A stretch of DNA of 64,000 bases from Caprella mutica (GCA_947561585.1 CANNZV010004630.1:24-64023), one strand, 5' to 3'. Numbered from the stretch's first letter, positions 24,058-35,950 are shown. Notes: generated by a model not told the origin, from the letters alone. Translations and numbers: made by a program.

Positions 24058-24846
24058 TACTCAGTATATTTGCCACCAGTTAATATATAGGTACAGTATA
24101 TTCGTGTCCGGACAATTCGTGGCAGGGAAAATTCATCGCGGTCAATTTTTTATATTATTTTGTCTATACTCGTATATATATATTCAATTTATATATATTT
24201 TTATAGATTTACATTAATTCAACACAATTTTTTACCAATCTTGTAAATTCTTCGAATCACATCAATAAATTTTGAGTTGGTTTGATCTGAGGTTTTTAGG
24301 TTTGTATAAATTACTCATATTGGTGATACCAAGTATTGATATTATTTTATTAATTAATAGTTTTGATTCATTTCTAATGTTAAATAATTTATTTCAAAAA
24401 GTGGAATAATTATTTCAGAATAATGGATGAAGGCTATTGTAGATACCAAGATTTGTACATATTGTATCATTTATTACTTGGAAGATATCTTGGCGAAATT
24501 AAATAAATTTATATGAAATATGGCGATGAATTGTCCTCGCGCCATTGTCCTAGCACCCAGTATATTATACAGAAAGTAATGATATTAATATCTTTTGATA
24601 TAGGATTTTAGATACACCAATCATATATGTACTTTCATATGATCTAACAGATTACCTAATTGTTGTTAGCGAACTGGTTTTTATTGCTGATGGTGTGCCA
24701 TATTGGAATTCTAAGTCCTTTTTCTCTGTATCTAAAATGTCTTCCATTGCATCCTTTAAAATGTAAATTTTAATTTAAGACTCGCAATTTAGCTAGGTTT
24801 ATATATTTATATTTTCTTAAATTTTTCACGATTTATTGTTATAAAA
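24058..24846. other. Gene-free AT-rich spacer
   Basis: No supportable gene. Near 24105-24150 is a pair of GGACAATTCGTGG / GGAAAATTCATCG words of the short-array vocabulary. Confidence 0.5.
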
Positions 24847-25099
24847 AGGGCTGGGACAATATGCTCTTAAAATCATAGATCCCGAAAATATTATAGACGG
24901 TGAGAATTAAACACTATTGAATCGTTCTAAACCAGCGGTATATCTTTCTATTCGAAAGCTTGATATCTGAAAAAACCTTCAACGCAGAGTTTAAATAACC
25001 TCTATTATCAGCGGTATATAGTATTCGATACCATTTCATTTCGTTCCGTCTATGATATTCTTGGAATCTATGATTTTAAGAGCATATTGTCACAGCCCT
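24847..25099. mobile_element. MITE, AGGGYTGTGACAATATGC family, longest copy
   Basis: The ends are AGGGCTGGGACAATATGCTC and the inverse AGAGCATATTGTCACAGCCC. Inside are two inverted CAGCGGTATAT words around a centre near 24970. At 253 bp this copy is longer than its relatives and keeps both half-palindromes. Confidence 0.85.
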
Positions 25100-25524
25100 C
25101 GTTATAAATGACACATTTCAGGAGAATGTTATTCGAAATTAGCTAGGTAAGTTTATAGTTATTTTGTGGAAATTTTGGAACTTTTTACCTATTTTTTCTC
25201 CATTCATTTTAATCTTTATCGTGCAGCATACCAGGGATTCAGGGAATAAATTGAACTTCCTACACAATATAGCTAATTCCTTAATGTGTATATTAAAATA
25301 ATTTCTAATAAATTTTTATATCATATTGAAATTATTTTTATAGTTTTACATTTTGTTAATTTATTTTTATTTTCTAACGATAGGACGAAATGTGTGTCTG
25401 ATTTTTCATGTAAAGATACCTATTTTAGCGGTTTCTTCAGATCAAAAATCTTTTTATGTTTTCATTTGGAAATGTACAGATATAAATTAAATATATTTAA
25501 TGTACATGTACCTATAATCTATAT

Positions 25525-25890
25525 GCATTGGAACTCCTTTATAGTGAACCCCAACTAGATCACTATAGTGGATATAAGACATGAATAGAAAACTGGACTT
25601 TTCATGGCAGACTACAGAAAATATTTTGTCATTTTGAAATAAATTCATTATACAGGGTATTTAATTTCTCAGAACTCTAGAAACCAGGATGGTTCAATTA
25701 CACATGACATGACTTCATTATAGAGGAGTTGTACTGGTAGAACTCCTGTTTCATTAAATATAACTAATTTACTATACATAGAGTTGCATAAAAAAGTTGT
25801 AGTCATTTGTGGCAGACTAAACTAAATATTTTCACCACAGAGGTAAGTTCACTATACAGGAGTTCATTATAGAGGAGTTCTACTGTATTA
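25525..25890. mobile_element. Decayed pogo/Tigger-like element
   Basis: The right end reads TTATAGAGGAGTTCTACTG followed by TA. The left end reads GAACTCCTTTATAGTGAAC. Internal words (CACTATACAGGAGTTCATTA, GGTAGAACTCCTG) repeat these ends. CAGTAGAAC-type ends with a TA flank resemble pogo/Tigger, but no transposase is left. Confidence 0.45.
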
Positions 25891-26736
25891 TTGAATGTGT
25901 TCCTATTAACAAATATTTGGTGTATGAAGACACTACGGTCAAAGGTTTATTGTTCATAAGTCATTAATTATAATCAGAAATTGTATTACTATTTTCTCAA
26001 TAGTGGACTAAATAAGTAAGTGATGTAGATAACAGTGTATTTTTTTACTTCATTACCAATATTGAATATTTCTTGAGTGTACCTATAAGTGTTATTAGTT
26101 ACCCCTTATACATCTTCACATTTAGTGTCAATTCCAAATAGAATATTTAAAAAGTAAATACCCAATATGCAATTTATGTTTTACTTCATCCCATATCAGA
26201 GCAAATGTTATTGAAACATTCAATAGATAAAATTCAATGTTGTTGTAATAAGAGTAATGAAATTTTGTTTCAGATCACAATTTTTATTTTTGGTAGAGAA
26301 TTTACTAACATGAGTAATAAACTAAAAAGTGTTTGGATCAATCATAACGAAATAAAAAGTACATTTTATAAAAATTGTCCAACATTAGAAACATTTAAAA
26401 TGACTCATTTGGAATTTGAAACCTATTTAATATCAAACTGTGTTTTGTTAGAGATGATTATGCTTTATGATCTAAATTAACTTGAACGTGAATTCTTTAT
26501 AATATCCTTGTATTATAAAGACAGACTAAGTACATTGAAAAATGAAAAAAATTCTTTTTAAAATAATCCCATTTATGCTACGTTAATCGGTCGTTTAAAG
26601 AAAATATCTCAAAATTATCGCACAAAATGCGATTTGAAAGGGGCCTAAAATGTCCCCTCATGGTTTAAAAGGTTATTCAAAAAATTAAAGTCGCATTGAA
26701 CCATAATTTGAAGAGTGAAAGTAGCTACAAAACTCC
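25891..26736. other. Gene-free spacer
   Basis: AT-rich. The 91-codon plus-strand frame at 26205-26480 has no recognisable feature. The last part is probably the METTL6 3' UTR on the minus strand. Confidence 0.5.
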
Positions 26737-29557
26737 CTAATCAGTCATTGAACAGGTTTGTGTTCCCTCGAATACAAATTTAGCTTGGCAGAATAATCTA
26801 GATGCGTCCACTCCCTCTTTAACATTTTGAGTTTTACGATGAACGTACGCACTGTGCACACATTTGAATCCAACACTGCTGAAAAGTTTGATGATTTCCT
26901 CCATGTCAAAGTAGTAGGCCCTGCAAGATGTGACAAATGTAACTTATAGGTTCAATAACATTCTTTCTGATAGGTCATTAATGGCTATGATTTTGATAGG
27001 ACTTCACACTCACCAAATGAATGCAGCCCCAGTAAACATGCAGATAAGTTATGTTAGATGAATGTATGAGGTATGAGTGAACAGAACAGAATAAATAAAC
27101 TTTATCTATTTCTGAAAGGCAATTTGAACAATTAAACACACAGACCGAAACACTAAACTAAAGTTAAACACAAAAAGAAAGAAATTAAACAACATAAAAT
27201 ATAGTTAACTAGCTATATATGTAGCTAACATTTCACGCATAGGAATCCCATGCTTAAACATGCATGAGATTCTAATCACTTTCTTATAAATCTAATGTCT
27301 TGTTCTTTCATGCTTTTACCATTATCGAAATTTATTGTCAATTTTCAGCACAATAAATAATTTAAAAATATTATGGAAATCAAAATTGACCAATTTTGAA
27401 TATTTTCATAGTGATCATCTTTCTGAACTGCACAAAATTATCTAATCCTTTGGCGGGCAAGCAGCCTGTCCGGGATGCATCTCAATTTTTGATTCATCAT
27501 TTTGGATAAATGTTTAGTTTCAGTTATACTCTATTAATACATCATAGGAAATAGCAGACATCTTTGTCCTTCAAATAATCCATGAGAAATATAATAAAAA
27601 GAGGATTTCCCAAAGAAAAAAATATTTCATTTCAAAATAGCTGAATAGGAAAAAGTGCACAAAAAAAAATGTCTTGAAAAAGTTAAATAATGACATAGGT
27701 ACTAAAAATTTAGAAAATTCGTTGAGTTTATCTATGAGTGCTATTTTAAGGGTTAAATAAGGAATGAAATAAATTTGAGACTTTTGGTTATGAGAGATAA
27801 CTTAAATTATATAACTCACCTAGTTCCATCTTGTCTGACGTAGAACCTATCGGAGATTTTAGAGCCTGGGTTGAATCTTATCATAGCCATGTCGTTTATT
27901 GCGTAATCTCTAAACAACAACATTGTGCCTTTACTGCATACCTGAAAATAAAGAAATTATCAAATTGATATTATTCAACAAATGGCTACCTTGTAGAATT
28001 AGTTCAGAGTTATTAATTGGCTCAGAATTTTTGATCATATAAGAAAAAATATATAATGAAATATGAGTTCAATTAATCAGAATGTGGTACAGTTATAAAA
28101 CTCAAAACTTACCATAGAGCATAAAAATTGTTTTACATTTAGTAAATTTACCATAAAGTAAATAGAGACGCAACTTGGGAAGAAAAGACGGTAACTTAAC
28201 AAGTTGACTTTGTAGTGGTACTCATTTGTACCACTACATATATTACTGAATGGTGGTAGCTACAAACAAATACCACTGTCAATACTTTAAACCCGAATTG
28301 ATTTGTGACCATGTGTAACTAGTTGTGTACCATAATTAGCTATACCATGGATTTAATCATACAGACAATATTAATAGGTACACAGAGAGATACTCAGCTC
28401 CTCTTGCTATCATAAGACACGTGATAGAGAAGCAGTGACAACAACTTGGAAAAATTAGTATGGAAAGACTGAGTTTTGAGCATAGGTAGTCAACTAGTTG
28501 AATATTGAATCAAAATATCCTCTTACCGATGATAGTGTTTGGGCCGCTGAATGATGCATCTCGGGACTAATGGCAGACAGGACAAAGATTGAAGTGATGA
28601 AGTCAACTTTGTAGACATCTGATGGAATGTTACTTTTTAAGGAATTTATCTGAAAAAGAATACCTAGTAAGAATGACTATTCACATTTTTTAGGTAGCTA
28701 GTTCATTGTTTCTTCAGTATAATGTTTGTTGATGTAGGATAAATATTAGAGCTTCACCTGAGTAATGTCTGCAACAAAGGCAGTGACCATAGAAGGATTG
28801 TACAGTGGATGCTGTTTAACAAAGTCAATGGCTCTGGGAGAGAAATCACAAGCTAGGACTCTCAAGTTCAAACCATCAGAAACAAGAGGATAGAAGAAAT
28901 TGCCCACTCCACACCCAACCTCCAGTATAACTTTTCTTCCTTCTTTTGATGGACATGAAGCTGTGAGTAGCTCTATAAATTCTCTGGTAGTCCAGTGACG
29001 GTCTTTGAAAAACCTAAAGAAGAGTAGTTTTGATTAACATAACAATAGGATAGAGAACAAAGTGGCTATATAAATTAATATGAACATTAGCCTTGAAATA
29101 TGAACCCCTTCAAATAAAAAGTAGCTAACATTTATTGTCAAATATTCAGCAAACTATATTAATATTTATTGCTTCATGTAAAATATAATGAAAACTAGAT
29201 CAAATGATATTTTTATTATTATTAAGATATTGAATGAAGAAAAAATTAGTTCATTAGAAATTTAATCAATAATCATAATTAGTACTATCTATCTATATAC
29301 AAAGCAGAGCTACAAAAGCCTCACCTTGTTTCATTTCTTTTATAGAATTTATCCCAATTGCTTGCAGCCTGCTTTTCTAATTGGTTTCTTTGGAAATCAG
29401 GCAAGAGGCCCCTAACATCTTGTTTGTGGAGTTTACTGCGTTCCTCATCCGTTATTTGCCGGGGTGTAGTGGTGTAGTAGCTCTGATCACTCAGAGACAT
29501 GTTTCGCACCATACCATTAATATCACGAACTGTTGGTTCATTATTATCAACTTCCAT
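26737..29557 (-). CDS. METTL6: tRNA N(3)-methylcytidine methyltransferase METTL6
   Basis: Five exons on the minus strand: 29557-29325, 29013-28758, 28649-28527, 27941-27820 and 26920-26737. They encode 305 residues (human about 284), and all introns are GT-AG with agreeing phase. The family adds the N3-methyl group of cytidine 32 in serine tRNAs, together with seryl-tRNA synthetase. Marks visible in order: EKQAASNWDKFYKRN (about 65-75), FFKDRHWTTREF (79-90), SAM-binding LEVGCGVGN (108-116), ACDFSPRAIDFVKQHPLY, a strand with FVLSAISPEM, LLFRDYAINDMAMIRF, and DRFYVRQDGTRAYYF. CDFSPRAI and VRQDGTR favour METTL6 over METTL2/8. I chose the ATG at 29557 (cacaATGG context, MEVDNNEP), since it fits translation-start context better than the in-frame ATG at 29593. 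No defect is seen. Confidence 0.94.
28005..28110. mobile_element. Decayed CACATTTTCGG-family MITE in METTL6 intron
   Basis: Left phrase agttcagagttattaattgg..tgatcatataag; right phrase aatgtggtacagttataaaa. It is a much shortened inverted pair. Confidence 0.45.
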
Positions 29558-29819
29558 TGTGAAAAAAGGTATCAATCTATGAGGAAAAATCAATTACACA
29601 CAAGGTTAAATGAAATTTCTAAAGAGCTAAAGCATAAGTCAGAGTGTGGTAGAGTTCAGACCACAAATATAATGATTTATGAATGAAAATATAAATATTT
29701 TCTGGGATGACATCATGACAGTGCTAGCCTAATCCTATGTCCTGTGATATTTGTAATTTTCTCTCCCAAAATAAATAGTAATATATTTCCAAGTAAAATT
29801 AGTATCGCCCATAACCTCA

Positions 29820-30000
29820 CCAGCTCTTTCCAAATATCACCAAATTTCTCTCCAAAATGATCAAATTATCATGAACTCTCTCCAAAATAATGTTGTAGCA
29901 TAGGAGAAAAGGAGATTTTTCTCACCATTTGCATTTCAAGGGCTCCAAATAACTGTCACAAACTAGCCATTAAAATGGTGAGTTTGGACATGCTTTATTA
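29820..30000. repeat. CGCCATTAAAATGGCG repeat, copy 1
   Basis: It contains ttctctccaaaatgatcaaa, the core gttgtagcataggagaaaa, and ends with GCCATTAAAATGGTGAGTTT plus GGACATGCTTTATTA. Its sister is at 30795-30985. Confidence 0.65.
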
Positions 30001-30470
30001 TATGGATATGTTTATAATTAATTAAAGAAAATTTGGATAGGAGGAAAGTCAGACAAATTTAGCATTAAGAAGAATCTGGTCATATATGTTGTATTAGTCA
30101 AACTTAGTTATTGTTTAATGTTTATATTCTGCATATGTTGTGTTTAGCTAATGTATTTTATAATATTAACAGCTCAGCATAATTGTCTTATGATAACATT
30201 TCCAGGTTCTATCTATGACTCGTGTTGTACATTTGTTTCCTGTTTAGCATTATATAAGTGCCATGTTTAGTCGTTCTAGTGTCAGTTGTCTACAGAGCAT
30301 TGTAGAGGATTCTCCTATATTAATCACTTATAATAAACTTCTACTTTTAAACTTGTAAAAACCACTGTTCATTTAACCAATGTTTTATCAATATAATGTC
30401 AATGATAACATCAGAATAATTGCAAGATGCAAGTTAGGTTCTGTAGGCAGATTAGCCAGTCAAATTTTTA
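30001..30470. other. Gene-free spacer
   Basis: No gene seen. About 30200-30355 (tctatgactcgtgttgtaca to caataaacttctactttt-like text) has the look of an LTR or 3' UTR piece, including a Pol II-like AATAAA word, but I cannot pair it with a partner. Confidence 0.35.
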
Positions 30471-30479
30471 CCTGAAAAA

Positions 30480-30790
30480 TTTCTCTCAAACTTCCAGAGC
30501 TCAGTTTACAGAAACAGTGAAACTGGTAATTGGTAAACTGTTTGTAAAATTGTAGATATTTCTTATCAAGTTATTCTGTTCACAGTAAAATTAATGTAGG
30601 ACTGTAGGTAAATAACTAAATATTATGAAATTAACATAGCCTAGGGATTATCGATTAATTCAAAAGTGTTTGTAGTAAAATTAATATTAAGTTATTAACA
30701 TAGGAACCAATTCAAAATCGTTCATTGAGATTTGAGAATATCCCAAATAATCAAATATCTCCCATATTCTAATTTCTGCAGACAGGCCCA
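30480..30790. repeat. CAGTCTGCAGA element, diverged long copy
   Basis: Same word order as 33241-33419: aactggtaaactgttt, agatatttcttatc, ttctgttcacagtaaaatta, the core AACATAGGAACCAATTCAAA, gagaatatcccaaa, and a terminal TTCTGCAGACAGG. It carries an internal duplication. Confidence 0.6.
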
Positions 30791-30794
30791 GTTT

Positions 30795-30985
30795 CACAAC
30801 TTTCACTAAATTTCTCTCCAATATGACAAATTATCATTAAATTCTCTCCAAAATAACATTGTAGCATTATAGCATAGGAGAAAAATAGATATTTCTCGCC
30901 ATTAGCAATTGAAGGGCTCTAAATTAGCGTCACAAACTCGCCATTAAAATGGCGAGTTTGGACATGTTTCATTACCTGGCAGGCT
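30795..30985. repeat. CGCCATTAAAATGGCG repeat, copy 2
   Basis: Matches 29820-30000, including ttctctccaatatgacaaat, tagcataggagaaaaatag and the terminal ACTCGCCATTAAAATGGCGA palindrome. Confidence 0.7.
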
Positions 30986-31019
30986 GGCACAGTGCATGCT
31001 ACAATTTATTACTTCCTGT

Positions 31020-31300
31020 TTTCCATGCTTGATGCTTCAAAGGCTGGAAAATTGTAAGCCAATTTTTGATACAATTTGGCTCCATGTTATAGAGTATGTC
31101 AGTTAAAGCCAATTAATTGGCTTAGATTTCAAAAGGTCAAAACTCAGATATGTCTAATTCGTTTAAAATTTTGAATTAATTCCTATGTTCCCATGTCAAT
31201 TTTGGCTTGAAATCTTCAAAAAATGAGCCAAATTGGCTTGGCTTAGAATTTTTGTGAATTTTGGCTTACAGTTTTCCAGCCTCTGAAACCATGTTTTAAA
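31020..31300. repeat. GCCAATTAATTGGCTT element, copy 1
   Basis: Runs from tatgtcagttaaagcc to tttccagcctctgaaacc. It holds GCCAATTAATTGGCTTAGAT, the core AATTAATTCCTATGTTCCCA and TTGGCTTGAAATCTTC. Other copies are at about 31540-31715 (inverse) and 32551-32773. Confidence 0.75.
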
Positions 31301-31539
31301 GTGAGGAGGAAAGTCGCCAGTTAAGTGAGAAAATGGATCCAGGTCGCCACATTTAAGATACTTTAAAGGAGAAATTTGGCTTCCTAGTGAAGATTTTACA
31401 CTTGGAAACATCCTTATGCTTCATGCCTCGTCTGATGCATGTGTATCTCTTGAGACTATTTAAGAGTATTTACAGGGTTTCCAACTTATTTAACCCCTCA
31501 AAAGTCTCCAATATACTGGCGACTTTGTCCATACTTTAA

Positions 31540-31715
31540 AATATGGCTCTGAATTTCTGAAACATGGATTTGGCTCATTTTTTGAAGATTTCAAGCCAAA
31601 ATTAACATGGGAATATAAGAATTAATTCAAAATTTAAAGCAAATTAGACATATCTGAGATTTGACCATTTCAAATCTATGCCAATTGATTGGCTTCAACT
31701 GACATACTCTTATAC
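31540..31715. repeat. GCCAATTAATTGGCTT element, copy 2 (inverse)
   Basis: Opposite orientation to copy 1: gaagatttcaagccaaaatt, the core ATGGGAATATAAGAATTAAT, then gccaattgattggcttcaac and tgacata. Confidence 0.75.
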
Positions 31716-31939
31716 ATGCGACATGCCTAGTTTCAGAGAATGTTCATTGAGCCGCCAATATATCTTTTTTTTCAAAAATTAGTCAACAAAAATTAGTAAT
31801 ACAGTCGTCAAAATTTGATTCCAATTTTGAAAGTCGACAGTCGTCAATACCTATATTATTATACTTACCTAATTATCAAAAGTAAACTTACCTTAATATA
31901 TAATTGAGAGCGTATCAGCCAATCGGAGAGAGGCATAGG

Positions 31940-32175
31940 CCAGTCTGTATTTGGTGCACAAAATCCCACTGACTTTTTAAAAAAGCTAAAAAATCCACCA
32001 TAAATTTCCAGTAATTTGGCTGATCCACCAATATTTTCCCAATTTATCCAACGAAAAATAATGGTAACATAGGAATAAATAGCTAAAAATCCACCGACTT
32101 TGTCAGAATATTATTTTCAAAGGGGAAAAAATTCCACCGACATGTTGGTGGAATTTACCATGAAATACAGACTGG
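31940..32175. mobile_element. CCAGTCTGTATTT element, copy 1
   Basis: The ends are CCAGTCTGTATTTGGTGCAC and its partial inverse AAATACAGACTGG. The core is ATGGTAACATAGGAATAAAT; the arms repeat the words CCACCGAC and GGTGGATT. Copy 2 lies in inverse orientation at 33460-33697. Confidence 0.75.
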
Positions 32176-32207
32176 GGCATAGGTAAAACTGATACCAGCC
32201 AATCACA

Positions 32208-32445
32208 CCAGTCTGCAAAGCATGCACAATCAGTCTCCAGATATTTAATTTTTGGGGCAATTTCTCTCCAGAGATTTGCAAATTTCTCTCAAAAATGGCC
32301 AAAAATATCAAAATACTCTCCAATAAATATATGTAAACATAGGAATTGATAGGAAAATTATCGCCAGATAATTCAGGAGACTAATTTTAAGGCCTCGATA
32401 GTTGCCGGATAAACTTCACAACTTCATGCATCTTTTGCAGACTGG
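32208..32445. mobile_element. CCAGTCTGCAAAGCATGC element, copy 1
   Basis: The ends are CCAGTCTGCAAAGCATGCAC and TCATGCATCTTTTGCAGACT plus GG, an inverted pair. The core is ATGTAAACATAGGAATTGAT. The arms contain ctccagatatttaatttttg and gataattcaggagactaatt. Confidence 0.78.
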
Positions 32446-32550
32446 CAATCACAGTCTCACAGTGATATACATAATACATTGCGGCGGCGCCATATCAAAA
32501 CAAAATGGCGGCTTTGTTTACATTTCAACAAAGTTGTTTTCCGGCGTTCC

Positions 32551-32773
32551 ATGTATAAAAATATGTCAGTTAAAGCCAATTAATTGGCTTAGATTGGAAA
32601 GGGTCAAATCTCAGATATGTCTAATTGGCTTTAAATTTTGAATTAATTCCTATGTTCCCATGTTAATTTTGGCTTGAAATCTTCAAAAAATGAGCCAAAT
32701 TGACTTGGCTCAGATTTTTGGTGAAATTTTGGCTCAAAAATTGGCTTACATTTTTCCAGCCTCTGAAACATGG
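32551..32773. repeat. GCCAATTAATTGGCTT element, copy 3
   Basis: Same order as copy 1: tatgtcagttaaagcc, AATTAATTCCTATGTTCCCA, cttcaaaaaatgagccaaat and tttccagcctctgaaac. Confidence 0.75.
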
Positions 32774-32940
32774 CCGCCGTTCATACATGATTCTTGAGTC
32801 ACCAATTTTTTAATTACAGTGCTCATTAGTCGTCTATATCTATATATAGAAAAGATCATTATTTTCACAAATTTTAAGTCAACAATTAATCAGCTACTTG
32901 GTAGTTGGTACATTATACATACTCTTAAACTAGGTATACA

Positions 32941-33192
32941 CCAGCCAACAGGCTGCAAAGCATGCACATTTAGTCTCCAGATATTTAATTTTTGGAGCAA
33001 TTTGTCTCCTAAGATTTTCAAATTTCTCTCCAAAATGGCCAAAAATCTCAAATTTTCTCCACTAATTTCATGTAAACATAGGAATTAATTAGAAAATTGT
33101 CGCTAGATAATTCAGGAGACTAATTTCAAGGCCTAAAGAGTCCGGAGTCGCCGGGTAAACTTCACAACTTCATGCATCTTTTGCAGACTGGG
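32941..33192. mobile_element. CCAGTCTGCAAAGCATGC element, copy 2
   Basis: Matches 32208-32445 across its length, with the core ATGTAAACATAGGAATTAAT and the terminal TTTTGCAGACTGG. The left end is altered (ccagccaacaggctgcaaag). Confidence 0.78.
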
Positions 33193-33240
33193 GTATACAT
33201 GGCATGTTTTTAACAATTGTTTAGGAGATATGACGTTTCT

Positions 33241-33419
33241 CCAGTCTGCAGAAACTGGTTAAGTGTTCGTAGAGATCTCTTAATCTGTTCGTAGCAAAAT
33301 TAATGTAAATATAGGAATTAATTCAGAAGTGTTCGTAGCAAAATTAATGTAAATATAGGAATTAATTCAAAATTGTTCGGAGAGAATATCCTAAATATCT
33401 CACATATTCTGCAGACTGG
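33241..33419. mobile_element. CCAGTCTGCAGAAACTGG element, copy 1
   Basis: The ends are CCAGTCTGCAGAAACTGG and ATTCTGCAGACTGG. The core AATGTAAATATAGGAATTAA plus TTC occurs twice in tandem. Copy 2 is at 34151-34329. Confidence 0.8.
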
Positions 33420-33459
33420 ACGTTTCTGTTGTTAGAGGCCGAAGCCAGTTTGTATTTGG

Positions 33460-33697
33460 CCAGTCTGTATTTCATGGTAAATTCCACCGACATGTCGGTG
33501 GAATTTTTCCCCCATTGAAAATAATATTCTGGCAAAGTCGGTGGATTTTTAGCTATTTATTCCTATGTTACCATTAATTTTCGGTAGAAAAATGGCTAAG
33601 ATGTTGGTGGATTAGCCAAATTACTGGTAATTTATGGTGGATTTTATTCAGCTTTTTCAAAAAGTCAGTGGAATTTTGTACACCAAATACAGACTGG
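33460..33697. mobile_element. CCAGTCTGTATTT element, copy 2 (inverse)
   Basis: Inverse of 31940-32175: starts CCAGTCTGTATTTCATGG, has the core ATTTATTCCTATGTTACCAT, and ends CACCAAATACAGACTGG. A more diverged CACCAAATACA element follows directly at about 33698-33883. Confidence 0.75.
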
Positions 33698-34150
33698 GAC
33701 TATTTGGTGCACTGAACTCCTCTGATTTTTTTAAAAATCTGAGAAATAGCTGCCAACATTTTTCATCAATTTCTCTAGTCCTCCAACATTTTTCCAGTTT
33801 CCCCTCCACAAAATTGAAATTGAATATCTCCCAATATATCCTTGGAAATTTGGAATTTACCACCAAATACAATCTAGGGCCGAAGTTAGTTAGTGGGCCG
33901 TAATTTATCTGCTTGACAAGTTGTCGTTGACTGTAAACCGGACGGATCATTCGGACCCTACTTGTAAATGCAAAGTTGCAGCCCAGCCCACTCTGCCATC
34001 TGGAAAAAGTGGTCTTTTCTGATCATCTGATCATTCTGATGGATTAATCACTCTGGAGTCAGTCTGGTCTGTTGGAGTTTACTTTAGCAAACCTTAAAAA
34101 TAAAATAGCTACAGTAATAAATTAATGGGAACTGCATAATTCGCAGCATT

Positions 34151-34329
34151 CCAGTCTGCAGTAACTGGTAAAGTGTTCGTAGATATCTCTTATTCTGTTC
34201 ATAGCAAAATCAATGTAAATATAGGAATTAATTCAGAAGTGTTCGTAGCAAAAATAATGTAAATATAGGAATTAATTCAAAATTGTTCGGAGAGAATATC
34301 CCAAATATCTCACATATTCTGCAGACTGG
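34151..34329. mobile_element. CCAGTCTGCAGAAACTGG element, copy 2
   Basis: Nearly identical to 33241-33419 in the same orientation, including the doubled core AATGTAAATATAGGAATTAA and the terminal TTCTGCAGACTGG. Confidence 0.82.
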
Positions 34330-34559
34330 GCAGCATTTAGCCTCTAAAATTCATCTGTTAGCCTAAGCCCTAAGGTAGCCTATTTTCCAGAGCCTGCAGA
34401 GGAGAGTTACAGACTTGCAGTCTGAGTCCTCAGTCTTGCAGAAACTGGCTGGAAACGTCACCCACTGGGTCAAAAAATGAAGCCATGATATGCTACTTTA
34501 TAAATTAAAACACACAATTCAAAATTAATTATAAGGTCAAGGTCAAGGTGTCCAATGTA

Positions 34560-35450
34560 CAGATTCCTTTGTAATCAGGTCCGTCTTACTTATCTCAATC
34601 AGTCAATCTCAATCTGTACTCACAATTAGTTCTCCGCCCTGACTCATCAGGGAGTCAACTAATGGGGCATCTCCCCGTCTCTCCTTCTCAAGTTCTCATC
34701 TCTCTTTCTCTGCGTTTCCACATCTCGTGCAACACCCTCCTCTTCTCCCTCCCATCTCCTCCTCCAAACAAAAAGTTCCCCAACACCTCATCTCCACTCT
34801 CCTGTCTCGGCCTCTGCTAAACATATGGTTATTTAGAAAATAAAAAGATACCTACCCGGGCGGCAGGACCGGCATAGATCAAATAAATTTACAAGAGAAC
34901 CACTGACCTTATAAGCACATTTTCCTAATTTATGGAAGATGTCAGTCCTTCAGTCAGGTTATTCTTGAGAAAGCGCCTTCTCATCGGCTTCATCATAATT
35001 CTTCTTCCAAATCGCCTCTTCGTTCAATCTAGCTTCTTCTCCTCCTCCACATTTTCATCAAAATTTCGCTCCTCCTTCTCCTTCCCTCCTCTCCGAACAA
35101 AAACTTTCCCACAGCAGTTACCTACCAGTCTGCCGCTGCTCCACTCTCGGTTCACGCCTCCCCTCTCTTCCTCCAGATCTCCGCAATCCAACACAAGGTA
35201 TAACAAGTTTTTTCAGTCCAACAATCTCCATATATTATGAATCTCATCTCATATCTCTCTCTCTCTCTTTGCTCGATCCTGTCTCCTAGCCAAAAGCAGT
35301 TTGTTCTAGCCTGGGACCATATTCTGTCTTTCTCCTCCCTATACCTACAGCCAAAGCGTGTTCCTCGAAATAATCTCCTCTCTGATATATTCTTCTTTTC
35401 ATCTGCTATCCACTCATCTTCTCTTGTTTTACGGTTAAAGTTTTTGTGAA
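34560..35450. other. Pyrimidine-rich region of unknown nature
   Basis: Unlike its AT-rich surroundings, this stretch is dominated by CTCCTCTTCTCC-type runs on the plus strand. Two segments (about 34680-34815 and 35030-35170) look like diverged duplicates, both containing a CTCCTCC run followed by AACAAAAAnTTnCCCAnC and then CACTCTC. Frames on both strands are low-complexity. It could be a transposable-element UTR or an old LINE fragment; I cannot assign it. Confidence 0.4.
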
Positions 35451-35909
35451 AATCTACAGCACACTCACAGAAATGATACAATTTGAAAAAAGGAGAAAAA
35501 AAAACTTTTTATTTTTACTTCAGACTTGAATATAGAAATCGAATGTGATTGTATAAGAAATATATTCTTCGAAGCTTCACACTCTATTTCAAATAATGAA
35601 GACATCAAGAAAAGCCCTTCTTTCTTTATATAATGCAGAGATAGAAATGTTTTTATTTTAGAGTCTTGTGCTGCATCGTGAGGAGAAACAAGTACCTATC
35701 TTTTAGAAATGCTTTTAACAAATGTATTGTTCGTGGAATTTTTTTTTTCGGAAAATTGTAACGGATTTACCGTCAGTTACGGGTGATAAGAGAGTGAATG
35801 CATCGCACCTAAAATATGCGATAATGAATTCGAGGTTATCGAGGTGGTTAACATTTTCACTCTTGTTATCTTTCGAAGACTCAATGTGACCTCCGGTGGC
35901 AATATTTTG

Positions 35910-35933
35910 NNNNNNNNNNNNNNNNNNNNNNNN
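35910..35933. other. Assembly gap (24 N)
   Basis: 24 undefined bases. The 17 bp on the left, CCGGTGGCAATATTTTG (35893-35909), is identical to the 17 bp on the right (35934-35950), as expected if two overlapping contig ends were joined without merging. Confidence 0.95.
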
Positions 35934-35950
35934 CCGGTGGCAATATTTTG

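Noticed and set aside
35024..35481. Minus-strand frames in the pyrimidine-rich island as a charged protein
   Set aside because: Glu/Arg/Lys-rich text is what a CT-rich complement gives in any frame; no domain or splice pattern.
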